From a virus, in the IMG/VR virus record IMGVR_UViG_3300035698_007790, positions 1-21,913 of that record: DNA of 21,913 nucleotides. One strand, 5' to 3'. Made by a program: the position numbers and the translations under genes. Positions 9,027 through 16,816 of the stretch are shown here, in pieces (positions within the stretch are counted from its first letter, which is position 1; every line of letters starts with the position of its first letter). A model generated the notes under the pieces. The model was given only the letters and a program-made list of their open reading frames with translations. It did not search any database and was not told where the DNA came from.

Positions 9027-9052
9027 CTCAGAGGAAGTTTCCCCCCTCCGAG
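9027..9052 (-). terminator. Hairpin between late genes, possible attenuator
   Basis: On the transcript strand CTCGGAGG pairs with CCTCTGAG (8 pairs, one of them G-T) around a 10-base loop, and is followed by TATTTT. The short uneven T run makes it a weak terminator or a stabilising 3' end for the capsid and decoration part of the message rather than a strong stop. AGTATT and AATACT lie outside the stem and could extend it. Confidence 0.5.
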
Positions 9053-9066
9053 CATAAGTATTCTAA

Positions 9067-9372
9067 TTACTGTCCTAAAACTGTAATTGCAATTGTAGTA
9101 TCTGTCCATGCAGTTGAAGCTGTTCCGTCTTGCTCTACTGAAACGACTGTGATAACTAAACCACTGTAGCTTGCTGACACTGCTGTAAAAGCTGCATCTT
9201 GTCCACCAGTAATAACTAAACCAACGATTGCATCGATTTGGCTAATACCATGATCTGCTAATGTTAATGTAATAGTATCACTTGCTGTTGCGATTGGTGC
9301 TGTTAAGCTAACAATTTTTGAATCTCCAGCAAATTCTGTTACTTTTACTAATGTTCCGACTGCTGCTGCCAT
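9067..9372 (-). CDS. Probable capsid decoration / head-stabilising protein (101 aa)
   Basis: I chose the ATG at 9372 because AAAGGAG lies 8 bases upstream; a longer frame upstream is only the shadow of the HNH gene. The product, MAAAVGTLVKVTEFAGDSKI onward, is nearly all beta strand, rich in Thr, Ala and Val, with no charged cluster. That composition and the place just after the capsid gene fit a small decoration protein on the capsid surface. The HNH gene separates it from the capsid gene. Family not firmly recognised. Confidence 0.55.
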   Translation of the reverse strand: MAAAVGTLVKVTEFAGDSKIVSLTAPIATASDTITLTLADHGISQIDAIVGLVITGGQDAAFTAVSASYSGLVITVVSVEQDGTASTAWTDTTIAITVLGQ

Positions 9373-9385
9373 AATAATTTCTCCT

Positions 9386-10015
9386 TTATAAAGCGTATTC
9401 CCAACGGAATCCCGCATGTGTTTTTCTTTTATTTTTACAGCATTTAATAATGTTAGGTCTTTGAAAACCATTCTTTCCAGCTTCAGCAAATGACTCCCAT
9501 GTTTTAATCAGTTCACCATCAACAGTTAATTGATTAACTTGTTTCATAGAATCTTTATTTGCATTATCTGAAAATTCCAAAAACTGACAATTATCAAACT
9601 TGTAATTACCATCCACGTTGATTCTATCAATGCTAGGATTCTTCATATCCTGAGCATCACCTCTATCCCATAATATAGATAACTCATCATAAGTAAGAAC
9701 GCTTGTAATCCCACGACCACCATAACGATGAAATCTGTTATTGTTAGGGTCTTCACATATCTTCTTTATGTTTGATAATATCTGCATTATTTTTCCGTGC
9801 TTGGTTCTTGCTCTTTTATTTTTTCTTTTACTAATTGAATCTCTGTTTTTTAAGTTGTATTCTTTCTGAGTTTTAAGAAGCCTGTCTTTGTTATTATTGT
9901 AGAACTCTTTCCGACATTTCTTACACTGATTATGTCTTCCATCAATCGACATTCTATTTTTTACAAATAATTCTAACTCCTTTGATTCTTTACAGCCTGA
10001 ACATATTTTGTTCAT
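9386..10015 (-). CDS. HNH homing-type endonuclease with NUMOD1 domain (209 aa)
   Basis: The N-terminus has a zinc-ribbon pattern with Cys5, Cys8, Cys31 and Cys34. The middle (about 125-155) has NPSIDRINVDGNYKFDNCQF followed by NANKDS, the degenerate HNH/AP2-type nuclease core. The C-terminus from about 158, with VNQLTVDGELIKTW, SFAEAG, NIIKCC and HAGFRWEYAL, is a NUMOD1-type DNA-binding unit. Such enzymes cut the intergenic site of phages lacking the gene and so spread themselves. It is inserted between the capsid and decoration genes, whose reading frames are intact, as is usual for free-standing homing genes. Its ribosome-binding site lies inside a hairpin with an embedded promoter (see 10023-10078). 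Confidence 0.85.
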   Translation of the reverse strand: MNKICSGCKESKELELFVKNRMSIDGRHNQCKKCRKEFYNNNKDRLLKTQKEYNLKNRDSISKRKNKRARTKHGKIMQILSNIKKICEDPNNNRFHRYGGRGITSVLTYDELSILWDRGDAQDMKNPSIDRINVDGNYKFDNCQFLEFSDNANKDSMKQVNQLTVDGELIKTWESFAEAGKNGFQRPNIIKCCKNKRKTHAGFRWEYAL

Positions 10016-10022
10016 GTATTAC

Positions 10023-10062
10023 CTTCCGTTAAATAGTTAATTTCTAACTATCATAACGGAAG
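10023..10062 (-). promoter_or_regulatory. RBS-sequestering hairpin in front of the HNH gene
   Basis: CTTCCGTTA (10023-10031) pairs perfectly with TAACGGAAG (10054-10062), and inside it TAGTTA pairs with TAACTA around a 5-base loop, giving 15 pairs with a small internal bulge. On the message, the arm nearest the gene ends in AACGGAAGG, and that GGAAGG is the ribosome-binding site 6 bases before the ATG at 10015. A transcript coming through from the capsid gene would therefore have this site paired. No T run follows, so a terminator is unlikely. Confidence 0.75.
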
Positions 10063-10078
10063 ATGATACATTTGTAAA
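10050..10078 (-). promoter_or_regulatory. Sigma-70-like promoter embedded in the hairpin
   Basis: On the minus strand TTTACA (5 of 6 to the -35 consensus) and TATGAT (5 of 6 to the -10) are separated by exactly 17 bases. Transcription would start near 10043, in the hairpin loop, giving a leader of about 28 bases that lacks the upstream arm, so the GGAAGG site would be free for ribosomes. Confidence 0.6.
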
Positions 10079-10096
10079 CAATTAATTTAGTTCACA

Positions 10097-11221
10097 CTAA
10101 ACAAGAGCTGTTGCTGCGGTATCGACACTGACGACGCCAAAGTCTTTAGAATTAAAAGTCAACTTTTGAATTCCACCGATCATACCTGTAGCATAACCAA
10201 CTTTGTTTTTGTAGTCTTTTGTTTCTTCAACCATTTTCATTGAACTATCAGCATGAGCAATTACAGCTGCTTGTTGTCCACAAAGTAAAGCACGGAAACA
10301 ATCTGCTGAAATGTCAGTTCCTGAATCAGCTGAGAAGAAGTTATTTCCAGCAACACTAATATCAAGAAATGGTACATACTCATGTTCGAAAAGAATAACA
10401 TTGTCCCAAACACCTAAAGCACCAGTGAAAATGTTATTTTTGCTTCCACGATCTCCAGCTTCACGTTGTGCTTGTGTCCACACAGCGTTGTTCTTAAGAT
10501 CAAATGCTTGCCAAGGGTGAACAAACATAACGTAGCTTTCACGACCATCAACAATAATAGGATTCATTCGTGGCATGCCATTTGCTTGTTTTTGACTTGC
10601 TTTATACTTAGCGCGAGAAATCAACTCAGGAGTCAACAAATCTGTTGCAGCTAAAGAGTCAGCACCATTAGTATAATCTGCACATAAATAACGTGAACCA
10701 AAACCTGCCGCAGTCTCTGCTGTAGGAACTTGTGCTGGTGTGTTTGACCACAACGCAGAAGTACCAACGACATTACCAGCAACATCAGTTAAAGTTGTGT
10801 TATTTACTCCACCTAATTTCAAGAAAAATTGACGAGTTTCGAATTCAGACAACCAGATAGCTAATTTACTAGCTGCGTCTGATCGCATGTTATAAGCATT
10901 CTTTTTCTCATCTAATCTACCTTTAAGGCGTACTGCATTACGTTTCTGGTCAATAGAAACACCGTCGCTATATGCAACGATTGCTTCTTCTTTACCTTCT
11001 AGTTCTCCATCACCATTAACACCATCTCCAGTTAACTTAGCAGTTAAAGGAATAGTAATTGAATCGCCTGATTCTTTCTTAAGATCATTCTTTGATTGGA
11101 TAATATTGTTTTCGCCTTCTCCAATAAAACGAGAAAGAAAACTCATATCCGATTTGTTTTTCATCAATACTTTTTGCCAAAGCTCTGGTCTTAAAGCATC
11201 AAGTGAACTTGTATTTGCCAT
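10097..11221 (-). CDS. Major capsid protein, N4-gp56 family (374 aa)
   Basis: The opening MANTSSLDALRPELWQKVLM is typical of N4-gp56-family capsid proteins. It is followed by a charged FIGEGENNIIQSKNDLKKES segment and the SGDSITIPLTAKLTGDGVNG strand, then IDQKRNAVRLKGRLDEKK and the ISRAKYKASQKQ helix. Later come YVMFVHPWQAFDL and an alanine-rich end. Length (374) fits an HK97-fold shell protein without a fused protease domain. It would form the icosahedral head, with the scaffold encoded directly upstream. There is no separate protease gene nearby. ATG at 11221 follows TAGGAGATAC. Confidence 0.85.
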   Translation of the reverse strand: MANTSSLDALRPELWQKVLMKNKSDMSFLSRFIGEGENNIIQSKNDLKKESGDSITIPLTAKLTGDGVNGDGELEGKEEAIVAYSDGVSIDQKRNAVRLKGRLDEKKNAYNMRSDAASKLAIWLSEFETRQFFLKLGGVNNTTLTDVAGNVVGTSALWSNTPAQVPTAETAAGFGSRYLCADYTNGADSLAATDLLTPELISRAKYKASQKQANGMPRMNPIIVDGRESYVMFVHPWQAFDLKNNAVWTQAQREAGDRGSKNNIFTGALGVWDNVILFEHEYVPFLDISVAGNNFFSADSGTDISADCFRALLCGQQAAVIAHADSSMKMVEETKDYKNKVGYATGMIGGIQKLTFNSKDFGVVSVDTAATALV

Positions 11222-11241
11222 GTTGTATCTCCTAAATTATA

Positions 11242-12183
11242 TTATGGGTTATTACCCATTAAGATTCTCTCTCTAGTTTCTTCTTTTAATTTGTTCCACT
11301 GACTTGTTGATAATCTTTCAGCTTGATCTACTGTCAATTCTGACTCGCTGATAATACGCTTACCACTTGCCCCATTAACAGAGGCACTACTAGATTTTTT
11401 CTTAGAGTTATTTATTACTCTATTTTCAACTTCTGTTTTCTTTTCAACCTTAGGCTGAACTGGATCATTAAATTTAGGACTCATCTTTGCAATCCTAACA
11501 ACCTGCTCTACTAATGTATTTTCATCAATCGCATCATTCATAAACGCATCATCGATTATTTTTTGATATACACCAGTTGTATCTTCTACCATTAATTCTT
11601 TTACTAAATTTGAATAGTTCTCGAATTCACTTTGACCATATTTAGCACTACCAATCTTTTCTGCAAACATTGCCTTATTGGCTACCTTCTGCTGGATGAC
11701 TTGTGCATTATCTAATTCACTCTTCTTCTCGTCGGGCTTTTCTGCTTCTTCATTTAATACTGCTTCTAAAGATTCAACTGTCAAAGAGTCTGGGTCTTTA
11801 AGTAATTCTTTAATCTTATTTAACTTCGATGCGCTTGGTGCATTTTCTAACGCTGAGTTCAATTTATCTCTTAATTCTTCGCTTTCTTTCTGAGCATCTT
11901 GTCTCTTGTGCTTGTCTGTCTTCCACTTCCAATACAAACCTTTTTCATTCTTATTGAATTTATCTAAAAGCTTCTCATCTTTTTCAATGTCATCAAAGGT
12001 TGTAACATCTTCTTTCTTTTCTTCTTCCTTTTTGTCGCCATCTTCTTCTTCCTTATATAAGCCATGCTCTTTGGCCAGATCTACTTCACTTTCATCTAAT
12101 CCTTCTACATCAAATTTTTCTTCTTTTACATCTTCTACTACTTCGTCAAGTGTGATTGTTTCTTCTGATTTATCCTCAGACAT
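11242..12183 (-). CDS. Scaffolding protein (313 aa, acidic)
   Basis: The N-terminal third is extremely acidic (GDKKEEEKKEDVTTFDDIEK). It is followed by long helices rich in Lys, Glu and Leu and a basic, serine-rich linker at about 255-272 (NNSKKKSSSASVNGASGKR) before a final helix. That is the usual make-up of phage scaffolds: an acidic disordered start, coiled coil and a capsid-binding basic end. It sits between portal and capsid genes, where scaffolds normally lie. Its ATG overlaps the end of the small upstream gene by 8 bases with AAAAGGAG upstream. Confidence 0.75.
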   Translation of the reverse strand: MSEDKSEETITLDEVVEDVKEEKFDVEGLDESEVDLAKEHGLYKEEEDGDKKEEEKKEDVTTFDDIEKDEKLLDKFNKNEKGLYWKWKTDKHKRQDAQKESEELRDKLNSALENAPSASKLNKIKELLKDPDSLTVESLEAVLNEEAEKPDEKKSELDNAQVIQQKVANKAMFAEKIGSAKYGQSEFENYSNLVKELMVEDTTGVYQKIIDDAFMNDAIDENTLVEQVVRIAKMSPKFNDPVQPKVEKKTEVENRVINNSKKKSSSASVNGASGKRIISESELTVDQAERLSTSQWNKLKEETRERILMGNNP

Positions 12184-12361
12184 TTGCTTTCTCCTTTTTA
12201 ACGGATTTTGTTTCCGTCACGTTTTTTGATAACTCGTCTTGCTCTTTTACGAACTTTGTTAATACAGAAATGAAGTCGTAAATTGTAGATGAATTTTCTA
12301 ATCCAAATCTTTCTCTTAAAAAATCACAATTCTCTGGGTATTCTTTTGAGCCATAGCCCAT
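12176..12361 (-). CDS. Small protein between portal and scaffold (61 aa)
   Basis: It starts MGYGSKEYPENCDFLRERFG, continues with a helical STIYDFISVLTKFVKEQDEL stretch, and has a lysine-rich end. The start is one base after the portal stop, with GGAG upstream inside the portal end, and the end overlaps the scaffold start. The gene is well placed and spaced, so it is probably real. A role in head assembly is inferred only from its place. Confidence 0.6.
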   Translation of the reverse strand: MGYGSKEYPENCDFLRERFGLENSSTIYDFISVLTKFVKEQDELSKNVTETKSVKKEKANV

Positions 12362-12362
12362 G

Positions 12363-14303
12363 TTATTCTCCTTGTTTTGCTGGCTGTGCGATTGCCGCCT
12401 CCGCTTGCGCCTGCAATTGTTGTAGTATTCCTTTCTTATCTGACTCTGGAATCATCGAGAGTTCAATAAGAACATTTGGTGGTATTGGCACCCCTTGTGA
12501 AGCTAATTCTTTTAAATCATTGAAGTTAGCCAGCTTTATAGTATCTGCATACAGCCCTTCGCCAATTGAAACATCGTACTTAACTAATTCCTTATTATTA
12601 AGGATATTTGAAATTATTTGGTTAGCTACATCGTCATCAACAACATTGACAAGTTCATTATTCTCGTCGACGATTGGCTCTCCATTTGTTATATCTGGAT
12701 ACGTTAACATCGCGTTATTTTCAAGCTCTGTTACTTCGCTATCTTGATTGTTTTCTAATTTAGCTAAACCACGCTCAAGAACAACATTCACAGGTGTATT
12801 GAAATTGTCATAAATAAATGCGCTTCCTAAAATACGTCTTGCAGAATCAACAGTGAAGATGTCCGGTAGCTGAGAAAGAATAAATTTTCCAACCGTCTTC
12901 TTTGTCTGGCTGAAATTGTCTATCATCTCCTGGATCATTACTAAACCCTGCTGCTGCTTTAAAAGAATGGCACGCCCAGATTGAGACTGAGAATTATTGG
13001 CAAGAAGGTCAGGATTTACGCCCGATGCTTCTTTTAAGTCTTGTGCGTTCTCTGCCGCTAGTTGAGCATGCCCTTGAGATAATGGCATTGGTGAAATACG
13101 TCCAATAGGAGGTGAATTCTGTCTACGCTTAATTACAATTCCTGAGGACGATCCAAAATTAGTTAGCTTTTCTTCTTGATCCTTTGTTAATTGATTTTCT
13201 TCAATCTCGAATCCTGAATTTGCACTTGAATTTAAATGCTTAAGCTCTTGGGTTCTTCGCTTGTTATACTCTAAATTTAAATCTTTAATTCCTCTAACAA
13301 TACCCTGAATCATTAAGGACATATCGCCTAGCTCTTCAGTAACAAGGTCAGCAAAATAAGAAATGACAGGATATGTTCTCCAATTAGGATATGAACTGGA
13401 AATACCTTCAAATAGAATGGTCTGGCCCACTACTTGAGCAAGCATAATTACAGGCACCTTTCTCTCGATGATGATGCCACCAAATTCTTGTTGGAATTCT
13501 TCCGCTTCTTCTTTTGTCTTGTATTCTTCAATTGTATTGGGATTCTCAATGAAAACAAAATATCTTAATTGGCTTTCCTTATAATAATAGTCAATAAGGT
13601 CGTACCTGTCGCCACGCTCAAGGTCTTCTACACTCTGCGCCTCTTTGCTACTTAACTCTGGATAGTCTTCGGTTTCACGTGAAACGTCCATCTTGTTTAT
13701 GATATCAAAATTTAACTTGCCGTCGCCAATCTTCTCTATTTCTTTTTCTTGCTCAGGAAAAAGGTTGACTAAGTCGTCTTTGGAAAGATCTTGTGTTACT
13801 TTTATTAGAAACTTTGAATCGGAAAGGTCGTACTCTTTGAAATGAGGGTCAAGATAATAATCAGAGGTGGATACCTTGAACTTCATATTACCATTAATCA
13901 TGTCAAACGAATAATCTATATACGGCTCAATAAAACACATGCCGCCAATTGATCCGAGCTTGAATTGTTCTGAAAGTTTTATTTCTAAAGAGCTGTTCTT
14001 AGTGACACTCTTCATTAATCGAGATGCTATCTCTGAGGAAATTGAATCTTCTGCACCCTCTGGAAATACTTTGAAATCAGACTTGCTCTGACGTTCAATT
14101 CCTGTTAGGAGCTTTATGATTGGTTTAATTTTATTTATTGTGAGGGCTAAGACACCTTGTTTTCTTAATGACTCAATGTCTGCGTCGTCCCACTGTTTGC
14201 CGCGTTCAAATTCTTGGTCTTCTTTAATTTTAGCTCTTAGTGACTGCATCCTCGTCGAGGAATACTTTAAATCTCTATAAATTCTTTTTATGATATCTTC
14301 CAT
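12363..14303 (-). CDS. Portal protein, P22-like (646 aa)
   Basis: Length and pattern match large P22-type portals. The N-terminus has MQSLRAKIKEDQEFERGKQW and DADIESLRKQGVLALTINKI, then IKPIIKLLTGIERQSKSDFK, a standard opening of this family. The central region carries DYYLDPHFKEYD and a long wing, the crown-side helices follow at about 330-470 with NLEYNKRRTQELKHLNSS and ASGVNPDLLANNSQSQSGRA, and the end is Gln/Ala-rich. As a ring at the unique vertex it nucleates the shell, is the site for the terminase motor and holds the adaptor. It is the first gene of the portal-capsid segment and has its own promoter-like sequence upstream. Confidence 0.85.
   Translation of the reverse strand: MEDIIKRIYRDLKYSSTRMQSLRAKIKEDQEFERGKQWDDADIESLRKQGVLALTINKIKPIIKLLTGIERQSKSDFKVFPEGAEDSISSEIASRLMKSVTKNSSLEIKLSEQFKLGSIGGMCFIEPYIDYSFDMINGNMKFKVSTSDYYLDPHFKEYDLSDSKFLIKVTQDLSKDDLVNLFPEQEKEIEKIGDGKLNFDIINKMDVSRETEDYPELSSKEAQSVEDLERGDRYDLIDYYYKESQLRYFVFIENPNTIEEYKTKEEAEEFQQEFGGIIIERKVPVIMLAQVVGQTILFEGISSSYPNWRTYPVISYFADLVTEELGDMSLMIQGIVRGIKDLNLEYNKRRTQELKHLNSSANSGFEIEENQLTKDQEEKLTNFGSSSGIVIKRRQNSPPIGRISPMPLSQGHAQLAAENAQDLKEASGVNPDLLANNSQSQSGRAILLKQQQGLVMIQEMIDNFSQTKKTVGKFILSQLPDIFTVDSARRILGSAFIYDNFNTPVNVVLERGLAKLENNQDSEVTELENNAMLTYPDITNGEPIVDENNELVNVVDDDVANQIISNILNNKELVKYDVSIGEGLYADTIKLANFNDLKELASQGVPIPPNVLIELSMIPESDKKGILQQLQAQAEAAIAQPAKQGE
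13671..13686. promoter_or_regulatory. parS-like palindrome, exact 14-base core
   Basis: GTTTCACGTGAAAC at 13672-13685 is a perfect palindrome identical to the core of the bacterial chromosomal parS site; the full 16 bases match the consensus at 14 positions. It is inside the portal gene, encoding Val-Ser-Arg-Glu-Thr. An exact 14-base match is unlikely by chance in 22 kb, though coding use could help. Confidence 0.55.
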
Positions 14304-14336
14304 TGAACGCCTTATTTGTTTTTGTCAAGCATTTAA

Positions 14337-14365
14337 ATAATAGTATGGTTTTGTTTATGTTACAA
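14337..14365 (-). promoter_or_regulatory. Leftward promoter candidate before portal
   Basis: On the minus strand TTGTAA (4 of 6) and TATTAT (5 of 6) lie 17 bases apart in the 79-base gap between terL and portal, which is otherwise AT-rich and non-coding. Start near 14330 would give a leader of about 27 bases to the portal ATG. A second TTGACA just before the ATG has no -10 partner. Confidence 0.45.
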
Positions 14366-14382
14366 GATAATTGTGGTTTATT

Positions 14383-15849
14383 TTATGCTGTCATTGGACT
14401 GAAGTTGTAACTTGCATCTCTGGATAGATAATCTTTCTTTGGCTCCTCTTGCACACAATAGGCTCGCATCTGCGTAATTAACATCGAAAGAGCATCAACA
14501 AGATCGATATACTCACTCTTGATCTCAACTCGCGTTACCCCAGCCAACTCACTCTCCATCTCTGCCTTCCACTCAGACTCCTGAGGAAACCAAATGCCGC
14601 CAGACTTGAAGTAGGGTTGTAACATCTTTATCCGCTCAAGCTTAGATCCTATCTTGGCATGCTCCAACGGTGTAATATTAAACCTACACCTTCTCGTCGT
14701 CATCTCCTTATATAACACCGGCTCCAAAAATTGCTGGTACTGACCCTTCTCTATACCAAAATCTCTTATCCCCCACTTCCTCACCGCTGTAAACATATGG
14801 TTGATTAATTCAACCGAATCCCACCTGCCAAATAATGTATCTAATATATACCAATGACCGTCCGGCATCAAACTACCTATTACTACCGCTCGGAAACATG
14901 AGTCCTTTCTCTTACTAGATGCTGGGTCAAGCGTTGCCAATATCTCGCCCTGTGAAGCTAAATGCTCTTTCAGCGACGGAGGATAATAACGATACATGTC
15001 CTTCTTGAAAATTCTTATCTCATCATTAACCGCCTGACACATCTTCTCCTTTAACCAAATATCTAACTTACCCTCATTACTGAACTTCTCCCGCTCTTCC
15101 TTTATCTCTTCTATAGTACTCTGCTCCGGCCACGTCGGCGTTGTAAGCTGCGCATCTGCACAAGGAATCCTATTAAACTCGAAATCCCACTTCTTAGGGT
15201 TCTTAGATAACTTCTCTATAATACACCGCTCTCCTAAGTTGTTGCCTATCATGAAGATTCGCGTCTCTTTACCTAAAAATATTACATCAGATAAAAACCA
15301 ATCCCAATCGTTCTCAGGCACCACCTCCGAACGCATATCTAAAGTGTCCTGAACATCATCCATCAAAATTATCGATGGCCTCACATCTCGGTTAAGTAAA
15401 CCTCTAATCGAAGCTCCCTTACCATATACCTCAATGCGCTTCACGCCATACTTGCCGAGATCTATCTCAAATACATCAGAGGAATTCTTTAAAACTTTCT
15501 TTAAATGACACTTTAACAACGGATTATCCAAATACTCAGTAGTGATATTACGTAACGATCTCCTCGCCTCCCTCTGATTAGCTTTTATGATGACTATGAA
15601 GTCCCACTCCGGCCTCGGATATAATAGAGCATACAACGGAAAGGATCTTAATATAAGTGAGGTTTTTCCCGACTCTCGATATCCTTCATAAGCTATATGA
15701 TTACTCTTATTTAAAAGACTGTCCGACCAGTCTTGATGAAACGTGGCAGGGGGCAACTCATTAGGGGCAGGCATAAAAATGCGCCTGAAGTCTACCAGAC
15801 CTCGACGCGTTACTTGATACATCTCTTGTAACTCTGACTTTGTCGCCAT
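14383..15849 (-). CDS. terL: Terminase large subunit (488 aa)
   Basis: The ATPase half has a Walker A-type GYRESGKTS (about 56-64), a Walker B SIILMDDVQD (159-168) with Asp-Asp, and a coupling IGNNLGE (201-207). The nuclease half has the expected acidic residues at ATLDPA (Asp308), DFGIEKG (Glu367) and DLVDAL (Asp449/Asp452), which fit an RNase H fold. The enzyme moves DNA into the prohead through the portal and cuts it. It directly follows the small subunit, with stop and start adjacent, and is the second gene of the late operon. Confidence 0.92.
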   Translation of the reverse strand: MATKSELQEMYQVTRRGLVDFRRIFMPAPNELPPATFHQDWSDSLLNKSNHIAYEGYRESGKTSLILRSFPLYALLYPRPEWDFIVIIKANQREARRSLRNITTEYLDNPLLKCHLKKVLKNSSDVFEIDLGKYGVKRIEVYGKGASIRGLLNRDVRPSIILMDDVQDTLDMRSEVVPENDWDWFLSDVIFLGKETRIFMIGNNLGERCIIEKLSKNPKKWDFEFNRIPCADAQLTTPTWPEQSTIEEIKEEREKFSNEGKLDIWLKEKMCQAVNDEIRIFKKDMYRYYPPSLKEHLASQGEILATLDPASSKRKDSCFRAVVIGSLMPDGHWYILDTLFGRWDSVELINHMFTAVRKWGIRDFGIEKGQYQQFLEPVLYKEMTTRRCRFNITPLEHAKIGSKLERIKMLQPYFKSGGIWFPQESEWKAEMESELAGVTRVEIKSEYIDLVDALSMLITQMRAYCVQEEPKKDYLSRDASYNFSPMTA

Positions 15850-16251
15850 CTATTCTTTCTTTATCGTCTCTTGGACTACCTGCTTCGCTCGATCTACTGT
15901 CTCATCTACCGCTCGACCAAACGTATTGGAAATATTTACATTCTGATCCTGCGCCCAACTATGATACGTCTTGCCCAACTGCATAGCTAACTGATCCTTT
16001 ATAGAACCATTCTTAGCCATCGTGATGATCTTGAACTCCTGCACCATCATCGCCTTCTTATAACAATTATCTAAATTATTGTCGGACTCACACATCTCTG
16101 AAAATTCTTCTTCTGTTAAGTCTTGCTGCACAAGGAATTTCTTTATCCAGTAATTGTCTTCCTCTACTAACCAATCTAATAATGCATTACCTAAATCTTT
16201 TAATGGTATGATCTTTGGGATATCTTCTTGAATGGGGTCTTTGATATTCAT
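15850..16251 (-). CDS. terS: Terminase small subunit (133 aa), by position and form
   Basis: The product is all-helical, beginning MNIKDPIQEDIPKIIPLKDL. LTEEEFSEMCESDNNLDNCY near 45-64 looks like a helix-turn-helix unit, and a basic segment and helix end the protein. It lies exactly before terL and is the first gene of the leftward operon, as small terminases are. They bind the packaging start site and feed DNA to the large subunit. No strong family motif is present, so the call depends on place, length and helix content. Confidence 0.7.
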   Translation of the reverse strand: MNIKDPIQEDIPKIIPLKDLGNALLDWLVEEDNYWIKKFLVQQDLTEEEFSEMCESDNNLDNCYKKAMMVQEFKIITMAKNGSIKDQLAMQLGKTYHSWAQDQNVNISNTFGRAVDETVDRAKQVVQETIKKE

Positions 16252-16308
16252 AAGTTATTTAACATCAACCTGGTTTTTATGCTTTTTCGGATGGCTCCTG
16301 ACTAAATA

Positions 16309-16337
16309 ATGATACCACTTGATATGAGTATTGTCAA
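16309..16337 (-). promoter_or_regulatory. Strong leftward promoter for the late operon
   Basis: The minus strand reads TTGACA, a spacer of exactly 17 bases, then TATCAT (5 of 6 to TATAAT). Transcription would begin near 16302, about 50 bases before the terS ATG. It is the best sigma-70 match in the window, so the virion block may use the host polymerase directly, perhaps under a regulator not seen here. Confidence 0.7.
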
Positions 16338-16456
16338 TGTTAATTTAGTGTTATAGTACTTGATAGGGATATTTGAGTTTATTGTGAGGGGTGGTAGATA
16401 GACATCCTACCCCCATGACTTATTAGGTGGGGCGGGGGTCTGCCAGCGTCCTAACT

Positions 16457-16545
16457 GTTAATAAGCTGTGGATAACTCGAGAATCCTGTGGATAACCATG
16501 TGTTCTAAGTGTTAACAAGCTACTTAACAGACTAGTTAACAACTA
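16457..16545. other. Candidate replication origin: DnaA boxes and short repeats
   Basis: Two perfect DnaA boxes (TGTGGATAA, the complement of TTATCCACA) lie at 16467-16475 and 16487-16495, 20 bp apart and in the same orientation, so they face one side of the helix. GTTAATAAGCT (16457), GTTAACAAGCT (16511) and GTTAACAACTA (16535) are three related 11-base repeats around them. AT-rich DNA follows to the right. Origin function is inferred from these matches alone. Confidence 0.5.
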
Positions 16546-16816
16546 GGAAGGCACGCATTCTATATATAAACTACATACACCAGACCAGACAAGTACAGAC
16601 TAACCTTCCCTATATATAGGTGGATTCCTTTACCACTCAACGATCATGGCGCTCAACCATACTCAACGCCTTATCACCCTAACATCTAACGAAAGGGCTG
16701 TCACAAGGCTGTCAAGGACTATTGGAGATTGGTAGTAATAAACATATAATAAAGAATTAAACAAAGAGTCCACAAAGTCCGTATGAGTCACTGAAAAGGC
16801 CATGCTTAAATGACGC

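Noticed and set aside
9067-9489. Longer 140-residue frame starting at 9489
   Set aside because: Its first 39 codons are the out-of-frame end of the HNH gene; the ATG at 9372 has a good AAAGGAG site and a typical small beta-rich product.
12289-12747. Plus-strand 152-codon frame inside the portal gene
   Set aside because: It is opposite a clear portal gene, has a low-complexity Ser/Ile-rich product and lacks a ribosome-binding site.
16646-16735. Small frame of 29 codons in the control region
   Set aside because: No ribosome-binding site, an ordinary short length for chance, and no recognisable protein pattern.
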